Positions 28,501 to 36,699 are shown, counted from the first letter of the stretch. The stretch is 64,000 bases of DNA from Acidobacteriota bacterium (GCA_016196035.1 JACPYM010000114.1:1-64000), one strand, 5' to 3'. Numbers and translations are program-made. Notes: generated by a model from the letters alone, not told the origin.

Positions 28501-28793
28501 TGGCCGAGGCGCTGACGTTGCCGACGCTGGGCACGTCGGGCAATTTGCCGCGCAATGCGGGGCGCGGGCCGAACACGTACACGTTGAATCTGCGGCTCGC
28601 GCGCGAGTTCCAAGTGGCCGAGAAGCGCCGCCTGACCTGGCAACTCGAAGCTTTCAACCCGCTCAACGCGACGGTCTTCAGCTTCGGCGCGGAGTTCGTC
28701 AATTTCAATCCGAGCAGTTTGGGCAATTTCATGGTGCCGCCGCGCACCGTCAAACCGCGCACATTGCGGCTGGGCTTGCGGTTTGAATTTTGA
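25542..28793 (+). CDS. TonB-dependent receptor with carboxypeptidase-regulatory domain
   Basis: A 1,083-residue outer-membrane receptor of the Acidobacteriota OmpA/Oar-like type. Signal peptide (LSLALLLCASSIFA), then a carboxypeptidase-regulatory Ig-like domain at residues 25-115 (VIEGRLTDANGGAIPAAAV, GSFRFSALLPSVYEL), a plug domain (LDNNDDRSARERF; EFSAEYGRASGG-type turn) and a long beta-barrel ending LRLGLRFEF with terminal aromatic residue. It would import a large ligand, perhaps an oligosaccharide, using TonB energy; the ligand is unknown. The ATG at 25542 has GAGG 5 bases upstream. It is divergent from the methionine gene and convergent with a secreted protein gene. Confidence 0.88.
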   Translation: MLRLLSLALLLCASSIFAHHLDDLDHAVIEGRLTDANGGAIPAAAVTLKQINTGQQRRAVSKADGSFRFSALLPSVYELRIVAQGFQTVVYQDVQTSAGQTLRRDFALNPAQVAEELTISATAGETQVDTTRTIVGGTLNRAHVDELPVETRNVFDLIYLLPGVGAPAFTDRDLAEGDRKDSFGRTPEESGMFSLNGGTAFSNNLTIEGLDNNDDRSARERFVPTMDAVEEVQIVTNQFSAEYGRASGGRINLRLRGGANQWRGRGFYYFRDESLNANAYRRNADPARGFRLPFQNHNPGASFGGPLKKDKLFFFATYEYDNVYDRADIAALVPVAANPAFALPQPNGANLGFTAKDRTGKSIVVNDGAAVGLYDERITTPRRAHTLQWRTDAHFTGTHSAFGLLTLARNRDERGFPGERRTLDTLRATGRNSVGLAFGDDFIFSPRLVNNARFQFSRLLPHDAPPGDQPVVLIDIDDPRDVIGDTSDNALTRTGSLLAGSSNTGGLERREMRWQAQDTLSYSRGGHNVRAGVDVQAIRSRFVDLSDASGTFRFASVGDFLANKPARYEHRFNTTSELRNTYAGVFAQDDWRVRRQLTFSFGVRWDNETILKDRNNIGPRLAVAWAPRGSHRMAVRAGYGIFYNRALLRTLDDYTLTSNALLVDTNNAAAARLLTELRFPAVLAANDARVMQLGVREAGFLRRLGKDFRIPESYQASLGIERELRRGTKLEVSYVFNRGAHLWREINANAARLPAGFRDFAAYLTARDFDNRVNTQTGLRPITTTGNADNVRFDLSTTTSRTFTEAGRSFVLFGLNNPSTSNAAGSYRSALAALRNLRPDPALTQVEELQALGNSAYHGVSVEVLQRLSKRGSLRASYTLSKLIDDGTLNTSSPLVVGDFRRERALSALDTRHRVVLSSYYQLPNWLARLTLAGTLQFSSARPFNISLGSSGNDRNLDDVNTDRPNFSGNSEVLKWRRANEPLANGVAEALTLPTLGTSGNLPRNAGRGPNTYTLNLRLAREFQVAEKRRLTWQLEAFNPLNATVFSFGAEFVNFNPSSLGNFMVPPRTVKPRTLRLGLRFEF

Positions 28794-28917
28794 CCTGGGT
28801 ACGCACCGCTGCCAGCGTGCAGTCGTGATGAAAGACCGTTCAATGCCGAAGGGATGCCTTTCAGCATCCAGCGGTCTGCCGCCAAACCTGCACGCCGGCA
28901 GCGGTGCGTACCCAGGT
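28793..28917. repeat. Palindrome between convergent genes, family I copy 2
   Basis: Arms of about 30 bases, acctgggtacgcaccgctgc on the left and its complement on the right with two mismatches, plus inner short stems. It starts at the last base of the TonB-receptor stop codon and ends 2 bases before the stop codon of the opposing gene, so it could work as a two-way terminator. Confidence 0.8.
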
Positions 28918-28919
28918 GT

Positions 28920-30224
28920 TCACTGCCGCACACGCAACGTGAATTCAGGCGTATGCAGCAACGTATTCGCGCCCAGCGTCTGATCGCTGTTGATGGTTTG
29001 ATAATTCAATTCCAGCCGGTAGGTGCCCGCCGGATAGAGGCCGCTCTGGTCATCTCCCAACTTCACCTCATAGCTTTGATGCGGCGCGATGCGAATCAGC
29101 TTGGTCGGCGAGGCGAGCAAACAAGTCGCCATGTTTTTCCAGTCGCCGCTGGCATCGCGGCGTTGCACGTCAAAGACGGTGCATTGGCTTTTGTGATCGG
29201 CGGTCTGTAACGGCAAATCAGTGTCGTTGAGGATGCGCGCGACAAACACCTGCCCGACGAATTGCGGCACTGCATCCAACAGCAGCTTGACGCTCTGGCG
29301 TGTGGGCATGGCCGTGACGCGGAAAGCGGGCGAAAGGGTGCTGAGCATCTCGCCGCTGGGAGTCGCAGGCGCGCCCGCCGTACCGAGAAAGTATTCGAAG
29401 AGCAACCGATACGCCCCCGGTTCTTTGAGCGGATTGGCGTTTTCGCCCGGCTGCAACACGACGCGCAGCGTTTCCCCTGCGCCAATCGTCACCGGCAATG
29501 ACATGCGTTTCAGAAAGCATTCGCCGATGTCCCGCCAATCTTCGCCTGCCTGCCGCTGCAATCTGACGATGGAGCAATACGATTTCAGATCAAAGGCCGT
29601 GATGGGCTGCGCCGCGCCGTTGAAGATCGTCGCTGTGATCGCCTCGGCCTCGCCGTAATTGTTCTTGTCGGGATTGAGCGTGACGCCCTTGCCCGGCACA
29701 AGCACTGTCGGCAACGTCACCACGCCATCCAGTTTGGCGCGATAGGTCGGCAACGGCCCAGCCACGCGCGGATCAAGGTCCGCCGAGAGCGTCGCCAGCG
29801 CGATTTGCGGAATCGTCGGCGCGGCAAAGGTCGGCACCGGTTCCAACTGCGCTTCGATGTGTGCGGAGCGGCATTCCTTGTCGGCATCGCGGCGCACGTT
29901 CAAGCCAACGATTCCGCGCAGCGTCATTACCTGTAGGATCCGGCCATCGGGCGCGAAGATTTGCACCGTGCCCTGCACCGTCCCCAAGCCGTTGGCGTCG
30001 GTGGCGAACGTCAGGTCTTCCGAAATCAGCCGGCTGCCATCGGGGAAGGCCTCGCCTGTCTGATCGCAACTCGGATTGGCGCGCAACGTCCAGCCCAGCG
30101 CCGTGCGCGTGAGCGGGCCACCCGTGTCTTTGGAAAGAATCAGATTGTTGGATTGCGCCTGTGCACACAGCGTCAAGCTGAACGCCAGCGCCACGCTGAA
30201 GACAGACGGATCAATGCGCTTCAT
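28920..30224 (-). CDS. Secreted protein with paired Ig-like domains, unknown function
   Basis: A 434-residue exported protein with a signal peptide (FSVALAFSLTLCAQAQ). Two similar domains follow: one at about residues 190-300 (AITATIFNGAAQPITAFDL, then CSIVRLQR and AGAYRLLFEYF-like) and one at about 315-434 (LLLDAVPQFVGQVFVARIL, CTVFDVQRR, YRLELNYQTI). Each has a Cys pair and ends in a strand typical of BsuPI/Ig-like folds. I do not recognise the family. The start at 30224 is well supported by GGAGG 7 bases upstream; an open frame continues far upstream but contains repeat sequence. Confidence 0.7.
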   Translation of the reverse strand: MKRIDPSVFSVALAFSLTLCAQAQSNNLILSKDTGGPLTRTALGWTLRANPSCDQTGEAFPDGSRLISEDLTFATDANGLGTVQGTVQIFAPDGRILQVMTLRGIVGLNVRRDADKECRSAHIEAQLEPVPTFAAPTIPQIALATLSADLDPRVAGPLPTYRAKLDGVVTLPTVLVPGKGVTLNPDKNNYGEAEAITATIFNGAAQPITAFDLKSYCSIVRLQRQAGEDWRDIGECFLKRMSLPVTIGAGETLRVVLQPGENANPLKEPGAYRLLFEYFLGTAGAPATPSGEMLSTLSPAFRVTAMPTRQSVKLLLDAVPQFVGQVFVARILNDTDLPLQTADHKSQCTVFDVQRRDASGDWKNMATCLLASPTKLIRIAPHQSYEVKLGDDQSGLYPAGTYRLELNYQTINSDQTLGANTLLHTPEFTLRVRQ

Positions 30225-30364
30225 AAACTGCCTCCGGTTTGAAAAGGAACCTTGCTGTTTGCGACAGCAGCGGGTGGATACGGGGTTGGGTGAGTGGATG
30301 ATTGTATGTTGTCTCGCGGGCGAAAGCTTAGCATAGCTGGGCGGCGGCGGGCGGGGGATTAATG

Positions 30365-30567
30365 AACTGCTCAAACGCCCTGAAAGGGCGCAATTCAATA
30401 GCCGTGGGCAATGCCCACGGAGCGCGCGACGAAGTCTAGCGGCCCCGAAGGGGCCGCATTTGAAGTCGAATACGGCCCCTTCAGGGCCGGAGAATTTACC
30501 CGCGCCTGTCCGTGGGCGTTGCCCACGGCTATTGAATTGCGCCCTTTCAGGGCGGGTAAACCGCGAT
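30365..30567. repeat. GC-rich hairpin cluster, family C copy 2
   Basis: Nested stems: gccctgaaagggc at both ends in opposite orientation, gtgggcaatgcccac and gtgggcgttgcccac facing each other, and central ggccccgaaggggcc and ggccctgaaggggcc. All arms read caattcaatagccgtgggca-like and its complement, so the whole 200 bases is one large inverted repeat. It ends 4 bases before the stop of the TIR-STAND gene. Confidence 0.85.
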
Positions 30568-30570
30568 TGC

Positions 30571-33500
30571 TCAGCCCAACGCCTGCCGCAATTCCTCAAC
30601 CTCACCGTCGCGCCGGTGGTAGCCGGTTTGTGCAACCAGGTCGCGGGCCTGTTCCCAATGCGAGCGCGCTTGTGTTGCATCCCGCTGAGCCAGGCAGAGG
30701 CGGGCCGCTTCGAGATGGGCGTCCGCGAGGTGCAAGCGCATGGAGCCGCGCTGGGCGATGCGCAAGGCTTCGTTCACGTCCCGCCACGCCCGTGCCGCCA
30801 GCCCGGCGTCTGAACCCGCACCCGCCAGCCGCTGCCACGCGGCGCGGGCGAGCAGACCAAGCGGCAAGTAATCAAGCCGTCCGGCCTGCCGCAAACCGTC
30901 CACCGCGCGTTGCAACCATGGCCCGGCTTCGGCAAAGGCCGGGGCGGCGGCGGGCGCGGCGGGTTGCTGCGCTTCCCACAGCCAGGCGCGCCCCAGCGCA
31001 AGCTGATCCAGCGCGATGTCGAGCAGCGAATCTGATGGCACACGCCATTCAAAGAACTTCGCCGCGCGGGTGCGCATTTCCTGCCCGTGGCCTTGGGTCA
31101 GCAATAGGTCGCAGTATTGAAATCCCCGCAATGAGTAAAGGAGCGGATAAGTGGGGTCATATTCCTTTTGCAGCGTTTCGGCCTCACGAAAGGCGGCGGC
31201 GGATTCCGCTAACCGGCCTGCCTGATGCAGGGCATCCGCCAATTTGGTGCGCTCCACCATTCGCTCAAAGCTGTCGCCGCTGCGGTCGGCCAACTCGATG
31301 CATTGCTGCGCGTAAGCAAGCGCTTGCGGCAACTCGCCCAGCGTCAGCGAGAGTTCGCTGAGGTTGCGGGCGTTGATGGCGGCGTTTTTCCAGTCTTCCT
31401 GCGCAAGACGCATTTCCAACCCCGCCAGCATGGGTTGCGCCGCTGCCGGCAATTGCCCCAGAGCGCGCAGGTCAAAGCCCGCTTGATTTAGGATGAAACC
31501 TTGCTGCGCTGGCTTGAGTTCCGCCAACGGTTGCCGCCAGGGCGTGGCAAAAAAATTGCGCAGCGCGCCCAGATCAGCGCCAATCGCGCCGAGCTTTTTG
31601 ATAACGAACCCTTCATTCTCTCTGTGAATCCGCCGCCAATGCACATCCCAATACGCATCATTCAACCGCCCCGCCGCGCAACCGTGCGCGATGGCGGCGA
31701 ACAGCGGTTCCATTTCGGCCAGCGTATCGGGCAGGTCTTTGGCCGTGCGCGTGAGGTGTTCGTAAAGCCGGTCGTTGGCGGCGCGCCAGGCGTCGGGCGC
31801 TGTCTGTTGCAGCACGTCGCGGAAGTGTTCGCGCACCAGCGGATGAGCTTCTAACTCGTCCGGCGCGTGGTGGCTCTCAGCGTCGAGCAGCTTGTATTTG
31901 CGCAGCCGTTGCAGCGCCCGCAACCAGTTGGCCTCGTCCGTTGCGCCGATGTGATCGGTCAGTCCCGCAATCTTCGGCGCTTTACGCAACGCAGCCAGCG
32001 ATGCTCCATCCGCCGTGCGGTCAAACAGGCCGAGCAGCCGCAGCACTTCGCTTTCGGCACCCGCGCCGAAACGCGCAGCCAGTGCGGCGATCACGCGGCG
32101 CGGGTGTTTGCCCGCGTCAACAGAAATGTCCAAATCGGGAATGCGCGCCGCCTCCGTAATCGAATGGCCGGTGATGTCGCGCAGGTATTCGGCCAGCAGC
32201 TTCAACGCCAGCGCGTGACTGCCGAACGATTCCGCCGCCGCCGTCAACTCTTCGTCGGTGCCGCGCACACCGCCTACGCGCAGGAACGCTCGCGCCGCGG
32301 CGGGCGAAAGGGTTTCGAGATTGAGTTGGATGAAGGCAGCGCTTGGTACGGAACGGGGAGCGTTAGCGACCTGCGCCTCGGCAATTAGCCCGCTGGCATC
32401 CATGCGTCCACTGTCAATGCTCAGGTCGCTGACGCTCCCCGTTCCGTAGCTCCCCGTTCCGTCTTCCAGCGCAGGCAGCCGTTCGCGCGTCGTGATCACA
32501 CACAGCCCCGGCCCCGGACTGTTGTCGCGCGCCAACTCTTCGAGCAGCGTCAGCAAGGCCGGGTCTTTGAGCTTGCCGCGTTCGTGGGCGTGGGGCGATT
32601 GCAACGGCTCTAGGCCGTCCAGCAACAGCAACGTGCGCTGCTGACGAATCAGCGCGGCCAGGCGTTCGCCCTTGTCCCACGGCGTACCGGCGGTCGGGTC
32701 GGCGTCGCCAAACCAGCGCAGCGCCTGGTCTATGAACAAATCCGCCGAAGCCGCCCCTTGATTGATGCTGCTCGTGCCCTGGCTGTAAAACGACCAGGCG
32801 TAAACGCGCCGCGCGCCGCGATAGTTGTCGGCTTGCATGGCTTCGAGCCACTTGTTGACGAGCGTTGATTTGCCGACGCCACCCCAGGCGACGAAGCTGA
32901 TGACCTTGACCTCCTGCTTTTCCCAAACCTCGTCGAGCAGGTTCAATTCCTTGTCGCGTCCGAAAACATCCATGCCGGTGCTGGGCAGCCGCGTGATGTC
33001 TATTTTTTCGGGCGCGGGCCAACGTGGCGCGGGCGGCGCTGGTGCAGGTGATGGCGGTGGCAGCGATGTTTGGTCGCCACCGCGCGAGCCGCCCAGGATG
33101 CCTTCTATGGGCAGAGCCGCGCCGGTTGCGGCTGGCGTGCCCAGGATGCCCGCGAGCAAACCGGACAGATCGCCGGGCAGGCTTTTTTCGATTAAGCCAA
33201 TCAGCTTGCCGGTGGAACGTTCAGCCGATTGTTTCAATTCGATGCCCGCGAGCACGCGGTCGCAAATCTGCTCGGCCACTTGCGCAAACGGCACATCCCA
33301 CTTGTTCTCGAAATCCACTGCGACGGTCTTGCCATCGCGCGGCCACATCTGTGTGTCTTTCAACCAGCGATGCACTTTCCACACGCACGGGCGCAGCAGG
33401 ACGGGCAGCAAGACCATGCCTTCCTGCTCGCAACGCTTGAGCATGAACGGGACTTCTTCTTTGGCGCAAAAGTCTGAGGCCAGATAATCGGGCGAGATCA

Positions 33501-33696
33501 AACAGACCGAGACGGCGGCCTTTTCCATCGCGGCGCGGATTTCGGGATACCACTGATCGCCCGCGTCAATCCGGCGGTCTTCCCACACGTCGAGCACACC
33601 GGCCTGCTCCAGCGCCTTGAGCTGTGGCAACAGGCGGTCTTTCCAGAGTTCGTCTTTGTGACTGTAGCTGATGAAAACACTCGGTAATTCGGGCAT
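30571..33696 (-). CDS. TIR-STAND-TPR immune-type protein
   Basis: A 1,041-residue multidomain protein. Residues 1-150 are a TIR_2 domain (SVFISYSHKDELWKD; SPDYLASDFCAKE with Glu80 as candidate NADase residue). A proline-rich linker (205-230) leads to a STAND/NB-ARC NTPase: Walker A GGVGKST at 272-278, Walker B TLLLLDGLE near 355, and a sensor region ending VITTRERLPAL. From about 650 to the end are helical TPR-like repeats (LAYAQQCIELADRSGDSFER and others). By analogy with bacterial TIR-NLR proteins it could sense a phage product and deplete NAD, but this is inferred. Residues about 413-453 are an extra segment encoded by a palindrome. The start at 33696 has AGGAG upstream. Confidence 0.87.
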   Translation of the reverse strand: MPELPSVFISYSHKDELWKDRLLPQLKALEQAGVLDVWEDRRIDAGDQWYPEIRAAMEKAAVSVCLISPDYLASDFCAKEEVPFMLKRCEQEGMVLLPVLLRPCVWKVHRWLKDTQMWPRDGKTVAVDFENKWDVPFAQVAEQICDRVLAGIELKQSAERSTGKLIGLIEKSLPGDLSGLLAGILGTPAATGAALPIEGILGGSRGGDQTSLPPPSPAPAPPAPRWPAPEKIDITRLPSTGMDVFGRDKELNLLDEVWEKQEVKVISFVAWGGVGKSTLVNKWLEAMQADNYRGARRVYAWSFYSQGTSSINQGAASADLFIDQALRWFGDADPTAGTPWDKGERLAALIRQQRTLLLLDGLEPLQSPHAHERGKLKDPALLTLLEELARDNSPGPGLCVITTRERLPALEDGTGSYGTGSVSDLSIDSGRMDASGLIAEAQVANAPRSVPSAAFIQLNLETLSPAAARAFLRVGGVRGTDEELTAAAESFGSHALALKLLAEYLRDITGHSITEAARIPDLDISVDAGKHPRRVIAALAARFGAGAESEVLRLLGLFDRTADGASLAALRKAPKIAGLTDHIGATDEANWLRALQRLRKYKLLDAESHHAPDELEAHPLVREHFRDVLQQTAPDAWRAANDRLYEHLTRTAKDLPDTLAEMEPLFAAIAHGCAAGRLNDAYWDVHWRRIHRENEGFVIKKLGAIGADLGALRNFFATPWRQPLAELKPAQQGFILNQAGFDLRALGQLPAAAQPMLAGLEMRLAQEDWKNAAINARNLSELSLTLGELPQALAYAQQCIELADRSGDSFERMVERTKLADALHQAGRLAESAAAFREAETLQKEYDPTYPLLYSLRGFQYCDLLLTQGHGQEMRTRAAKFFEWRVPSDSLLDIALDQLALGRAWLWEAQQPAAPAAAPAFAEAGPWLQRAVDGLRQAGRLDYLPLGLLARAAWQRLAGAGSDAGLAARAWRDVNEALRIAQRGSMRLHLADAHLEAARLCLAQRDATQARSHWEQARDLVAQTGYHRRDGEVEELRQALG
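32347..32448. repeat. Palindrome inside the TIR-STAND coding region
   Basis: Arms of 27 bases with one mismatch (tacggaacggggagcgttag at 32347 onward and its complement ending 32448), around a 48-base loop; a second gaacgggga unit follows to 32462. The reading frame of the host gene passes straight through it and gains about 40 residues (from GTGSYGTGSVSDLSIDSG to VANAPRSVPS). Confidence 0.85.
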
Positions 33697-33728
33697 TGGC
33701 GCTGCTCCTATCTTGCTTGTGGTCTCTT

Positions 33729-33899
33729 AGATCGGTTTTCACTTCGGTGTATGGCAAAAAGCCGCGCAGCGGGACAGTACTGAGCAAGCGGCGCTTCGGC
33801 GTTGCGTCAGTCAGCCATGCTTGACGCGCCGCTTGCTCACGCGCGCGGTACTGTCCCGGCGCGGCGCGCCTACCGTACACGCAAATGAAAACCGATCTA
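33729..33899. repeat. Palindromic repeat, family B copy 2
   Basis: Outer arms agatcggttttcacttcggt and its near complement, core gggacagtactgagcaagcg and ccgcttgctcacgcgcgcgg. One left-arm segment is deleted relative to copy 1. It lies between the TIR-STAND promoter side and the phosphofructokinase stop. Confidence 0.85.
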
Positions 33900-33909
33900 G
33901 GATTGCGTG

Positions 33910-35040
33910 TCATTCGTCGCCGAATGAAATGCCCAACTCGCGCGCCGACTTGATCACGTCAGATTCCAGCGGCACAAATTTGGTTTTGCTGATGGCTTCT
34001 TCCAGCGGGACGGTGACGATGGACGAGGCTTGCAGGGCGACCATGCAATTCTTTTCGCCGCGTGCCACGGCACGCACCGCCGCCGCGCCAAAGCGCGTCG
34101 AGAGCAGGCGGTCGGCGGGCGTGGGCATGCCGCCGCGTTGCAGATGGCCCAGCACCAGGGCGCGCGTTTCGTGTTTGGTCAGGCGGTGCAATTCGCGCGC
34201 GACCAGTTCGGCGATGCCGCCCAAACGCGGTTCCTGGCCGACTTCGGTTTGCTGATAGGTCAATTCGCCGCCAGTGGGACGGGCGCCTTCGGCGGCAACG
34301 ATAATGGCGAAATTGCGTTTGTGCCGCCAACGGTCGTGAATCTTTTTAGCGATGGCCGCGTAAGCGAAAGGAATTTCGGGCAGCAAGATCACATCGGCAC
34401 CGCCCGCGACACCGGCGTAAAGGGCGATCCAACCGGCGTTGCGGCCCATGACTTCGACCACCATCACGCGTTCGTGCGAGGCGGCGGTGGCGTGCAGCTT
34501 GTCAATCGCTTCGGTGGCCGTGGTGATGGCGGTGCTGAAGCCGAAGGTCAATTCGGTATCGGCCAGGTCGTTATCAATCGTTTTGGGCACACCGACGACG
34601 GGGATGCCGCGTTCGGCCAGCCGCGCGGCGATGCGCAACGTGCCGTCACCGCCGATGACGATCATGGCGTCGAGGCCCAGGCGCTTGAACCGTTTGATGA
34701 CTTTTTCCGAAACGTCCACGACTTTGGTCTTGCCGTTTTCCTTGACGTTCCATTGAAAGGGATTGCCGCGATTGGTGGTGCCGAGAATCGTGCCGCCCGT
34801 GTGGATGATGCCGCGCACGGTTTGCGCGTCCATACGAATGACGCGCTTTTTGTGCAAGAGGCCTTCAAAGCCGCGCTCGATGCCATAGACCTCCCAGCCA
34901 CGATTGAGGGCGCCGAGCACGACCGCGCGGATGACGGCGTTCAGCCCGGGACAATCTCCGCCGCCCGTGACGACGGCGATTTTTTTGGGTTTGCCAATGA
35001 GTTTCGTTGATTGCGCGGCGGCCTGACGTTTACGAACCAT
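33910..35040 (-). CDS. ATP-dependent-type 6-phosphofructokinase
   Basis: A 376-residue enzyme phosphorylating fructose 6-phosphate in glycolysis. Motifs: VVTGGGDCPGLNAVIR (residues 23-38), VIGGDGTLRIA and VPKTIDNDL, then MGRNAGWIA and LGHLQRGG. The Gly in GGDGT is the ATP-type residue, since pyrophosphate enzymes have Asp there, whereas the Lys in PKTIDND is typical of pyrophosphate or long 'group III' ATP enzymes. The mix points to a group III ATP-PFK, but phosphoryl donor should be tested. The start at 35040 is chosen from family alignment; ribosome-binding signal is weak. The open frame upstream contains repeat DNA. Confidence 0.9.
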   Translation of the reverse strand: MVRKRQAAAQSTKLIGKPKKIAVVTGGGDCPGLNAVIRAVVLGALNRGWEVYGIERGFEGLLHKKRVIRMDAQTVRGIIHTGGTILGTTNRGNPFQWNVKENGKTKVVDVSEKVIKRFKRLGLDAMIVIGGDGTLRIAARLAERGIPVVGVPKTIDNDLADTELTFGFSTAITTATEAIDKLHATAASHERVMVVEVMGRNAGWIALYAGVAGGADVILLPEIPFAYAAIAKKIHDRWRHKRNFAIIVAAEGARPTGGELTYQQTEVGQEPRLGGIAELVARELHRLTKHETRALVLGHLQRGGMPTPADRLLSTRFGAAAVRAVARGEKNCMVALQASSIVTVPLEEAISKTKFVPLESDVIKSARELGISFGDE

Positions 35041-35081
35041 ACTCGCAGTGTATGCAGGCGGGCGGCAAGTGCCAAGCGATT

Positions 35082-35257
35082 TGAATGCGGAATGCGGAAT
35101 ACGGAATGCGGAATTTCTTTTCCACGTCTGCACATAAAGCCAAAAGGCCGGAAAGCGCGTAGCGAACTTCCCAGCCTTTGTTTTTTTGATTGCGCAACCG
35201 AAATTCATTGCGCTGCAATCCACCTATTCCGCCTTCCGCATTCCGCATTCCGCATTC
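35082..35257. repeat. Inverted arrays of gcggaat units, family H
   Basis: Left array gaatgcggaatgcggaat-type units at 35084-35115 and right complementary array attccgcattccgcattc at about 35228-35257, about 110 bases apart. The spacer is not obviously coding, but holds a loosely palindromic aaaggccggaaagcg stretch. It separates the Crp/Fnr gene from phosphofructokinase on the minus strand. The unit is related to the arms in the DUF1553 gene. Confidence 0.75.
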
Positions 35258-36011
35258 ATTCGTCTTCGCCTTCATCGGCTTCCGCCGGTTCCGGGCGGCG
35301 CGGTTGTGATTGGGCCTGGGCGGTGAGCGCGGCGATGTCGTGAATGAGAATGCGGCGATTGCTGAACTCGACCACTTCGCGGCGGCGCAGGTCGTTGAGG
35401 TGCATGGTCACGGATTCGCGGGTGCTGCCGACCAGATCGGCCAGTTCGCGATGCGGAATGCGCAAACTGATCAAACGCCGCCCGCCTTCCTGCGCCACAC
35501 CGTAGCGCGTGGCTAAATCGAGCAACACCTTGGCCAGGCGGCTGGCGATGCCATCCAGCGAGAGGTCGCAAATGCGCTCTTCGGCGCGCAACAAGCGTTC
35601 GCCAATCAGGCGGAAGAAGTATTCGTTCAAGCGCGGAAATTCGGCCATCAGGCGGATTACGTCCGCGCGCCCCAGCCGCACAATCGAGACCATGTCGTGC
35701 GCCAGCGCGGTGCGGATGCGTTTGCCGACGGCAAACAGGGCGTCTTCGCCAAACACGGTGCCAGGCGGCAGGATTTCGAGCAACACGCGGTTGCCGTGGG
35801 CGTCTTCGCGGGTGAGCTTGATGTGGCCATTGACCAGGCCATAAACGGCGTCGCGGTCGTCGCCCGTGCGATAAATGATGCCCCGGCGCGTGTGCGTGCT
35901 GAGCGCGACAAAACCCGCCAGTTGTTGCAAGGTGGCCCGGTCAAAATAACGGCTGAATTCCAATTGGGCCAGCGCTTCGGTTTCGCGCAGATAAGATGTA
36001 GTTGGTCTCAT
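35256..36011 (-). CDS. Crp/Fnr-family transcription regulator
   Basis: A 251-residue regulator with a cyclic-nucleotide-binding fold at residues 20-140 (GLVNGHIKLTREDAHGNRVL, LPPGTVFGEDALF) and a C-terminal winged helix with the recognition motif HRELADLVGSTRESVTMHL. It has no Fnr-type N-terminal Cys cluster, so oxygen sensing by iron-sulfur is unlikely. The ligand cannot be told. The tail is acidic and proline-rich (RRPEPAEADEGEDE). The start at 36011 (MRPTTS) is preferred on domain grounds; an upstream start at 36062 is open. It is upstream of phosphofructokinase on the same strand, with a repeat between. Confidence 0.87.
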   Translation of the reverse strand: MRPTTSYLRETEALAQLEFSRYFDRATLQQLAGFVALSTHTRRGIIYRTGDDRDAVYGLVNGHIKLTREDAHGNRVLLEILPPGTVFGEDALFAVGKRIRTALAHDMVSIVRLGRADVIRLMAEFPRLNEYFFRLIGERLLRAEERICDLSLDGIASRLAKVLLDLATRYGVAQEGGRRLISLRIPHRELADLVGSTRESVTMHLNDLRRREVVEFSNRRILIHDIAALTAQAQSQPRRPEPAEADEGEDE

Positions 36012-36660
36012 GGGTGTATGAATCCGTCGGTGAAGCGGCAAGGAGAAAATCGGCACCGCCAATCTCGCACGTGAATTTCAGGCAAACCAAACCATCCAGA
36101 AGCCGCCCCCTGGAAACGCGATAGCAGGCGGCGTGACGCGGCAAACGTTTCCGCACAAAAAAGCTGAACAGATTGTTTGCCACCCGCTGTTGCCCGCTTG
36201 TATTAGCTAGCTGAAAGGTGTCGCAGCGTCGGAAAGTGGGGAGAGGCGCATACAACGGCGCGCACGATAGCACGAACGTTTTTCTCCACGCAAGATGGTT
36301 TTGCCTTTATTTTCTAGGGTTTCCGTCGCTTCCAACAAGGTTCGCCCTGTTGGGCCGAGCCACCAGCGAACGCGGCAAACACTAGGCAGCAAATTTTCCG
36401 GCCAGAATTTCGAATAAAATTTGGGCGAGGGCCTTCCCTCAACCGGCGTTCCCGGCACGCCCACACGGACAGGACTTTTGCAAAGTCGCCGGCGAGAGCG
36501 TGCGAACGGTTTGGCTGACTCCCGATTCCTGACGCCTGACAAATTGAAAATGGCCGATATTTTTAGCTTATCAGGAATCAGGAACCGGGAATCAGGCGTC
36601 AGCCAAAGGTCTTTGGCTGACGTTTTGAGGACTTTGCAAAAGCCCTGACACACGGAACAT
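36012..36660. other. Gene-poor divergent region with a palindrome
   Basis: About 650 bases between the divergent Crp/Fnr and TetR genes. I see no gene. The right part (36455-36650) is a nested inverted repeat: ggacttttgcaaagtc facing gactttgcaaaagccc, with family G arms ctgactcccgattcctgac at 36518 and gtcaggcgtcagcc-type complement to 36606 inside. The left part (36012-36450) probably holds the Crp/Fnr promoter but no clear boxes were found. Confidence 0.6.
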
Positions 36661-36661
36661 C

Positions 36662-36691
36662 TTGCGCGCAGACGCAAGCGTCGTTTAAGAT
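36662..36691 (+). promoter_or_regulatory. Candidate promoter for the TetR/fad genes
   Basis: TTGCGC (36662-36667) and TAAGAT (36686-36691) are 18 bases apart on the plus strand. Initiation near 36698 would place the start point directly at the FadR-type operator. Confidence 0.45.
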
Positions 36692-36699
36692 GCGCGCCG

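Noticed and set aside
30225-30680. A 152-codon upstream extension of the secreted protein gene
   Set aside because: It reads through the family C repeat and removes the signal peptide from the N-terminus; GGAGG precedes the internal ATG at 30224.
35041-35223. A 61-codon upstream extension of phosphofructokinase
   Set aside because: The extra sequence is translated repeat and family alignment starts near 35040.
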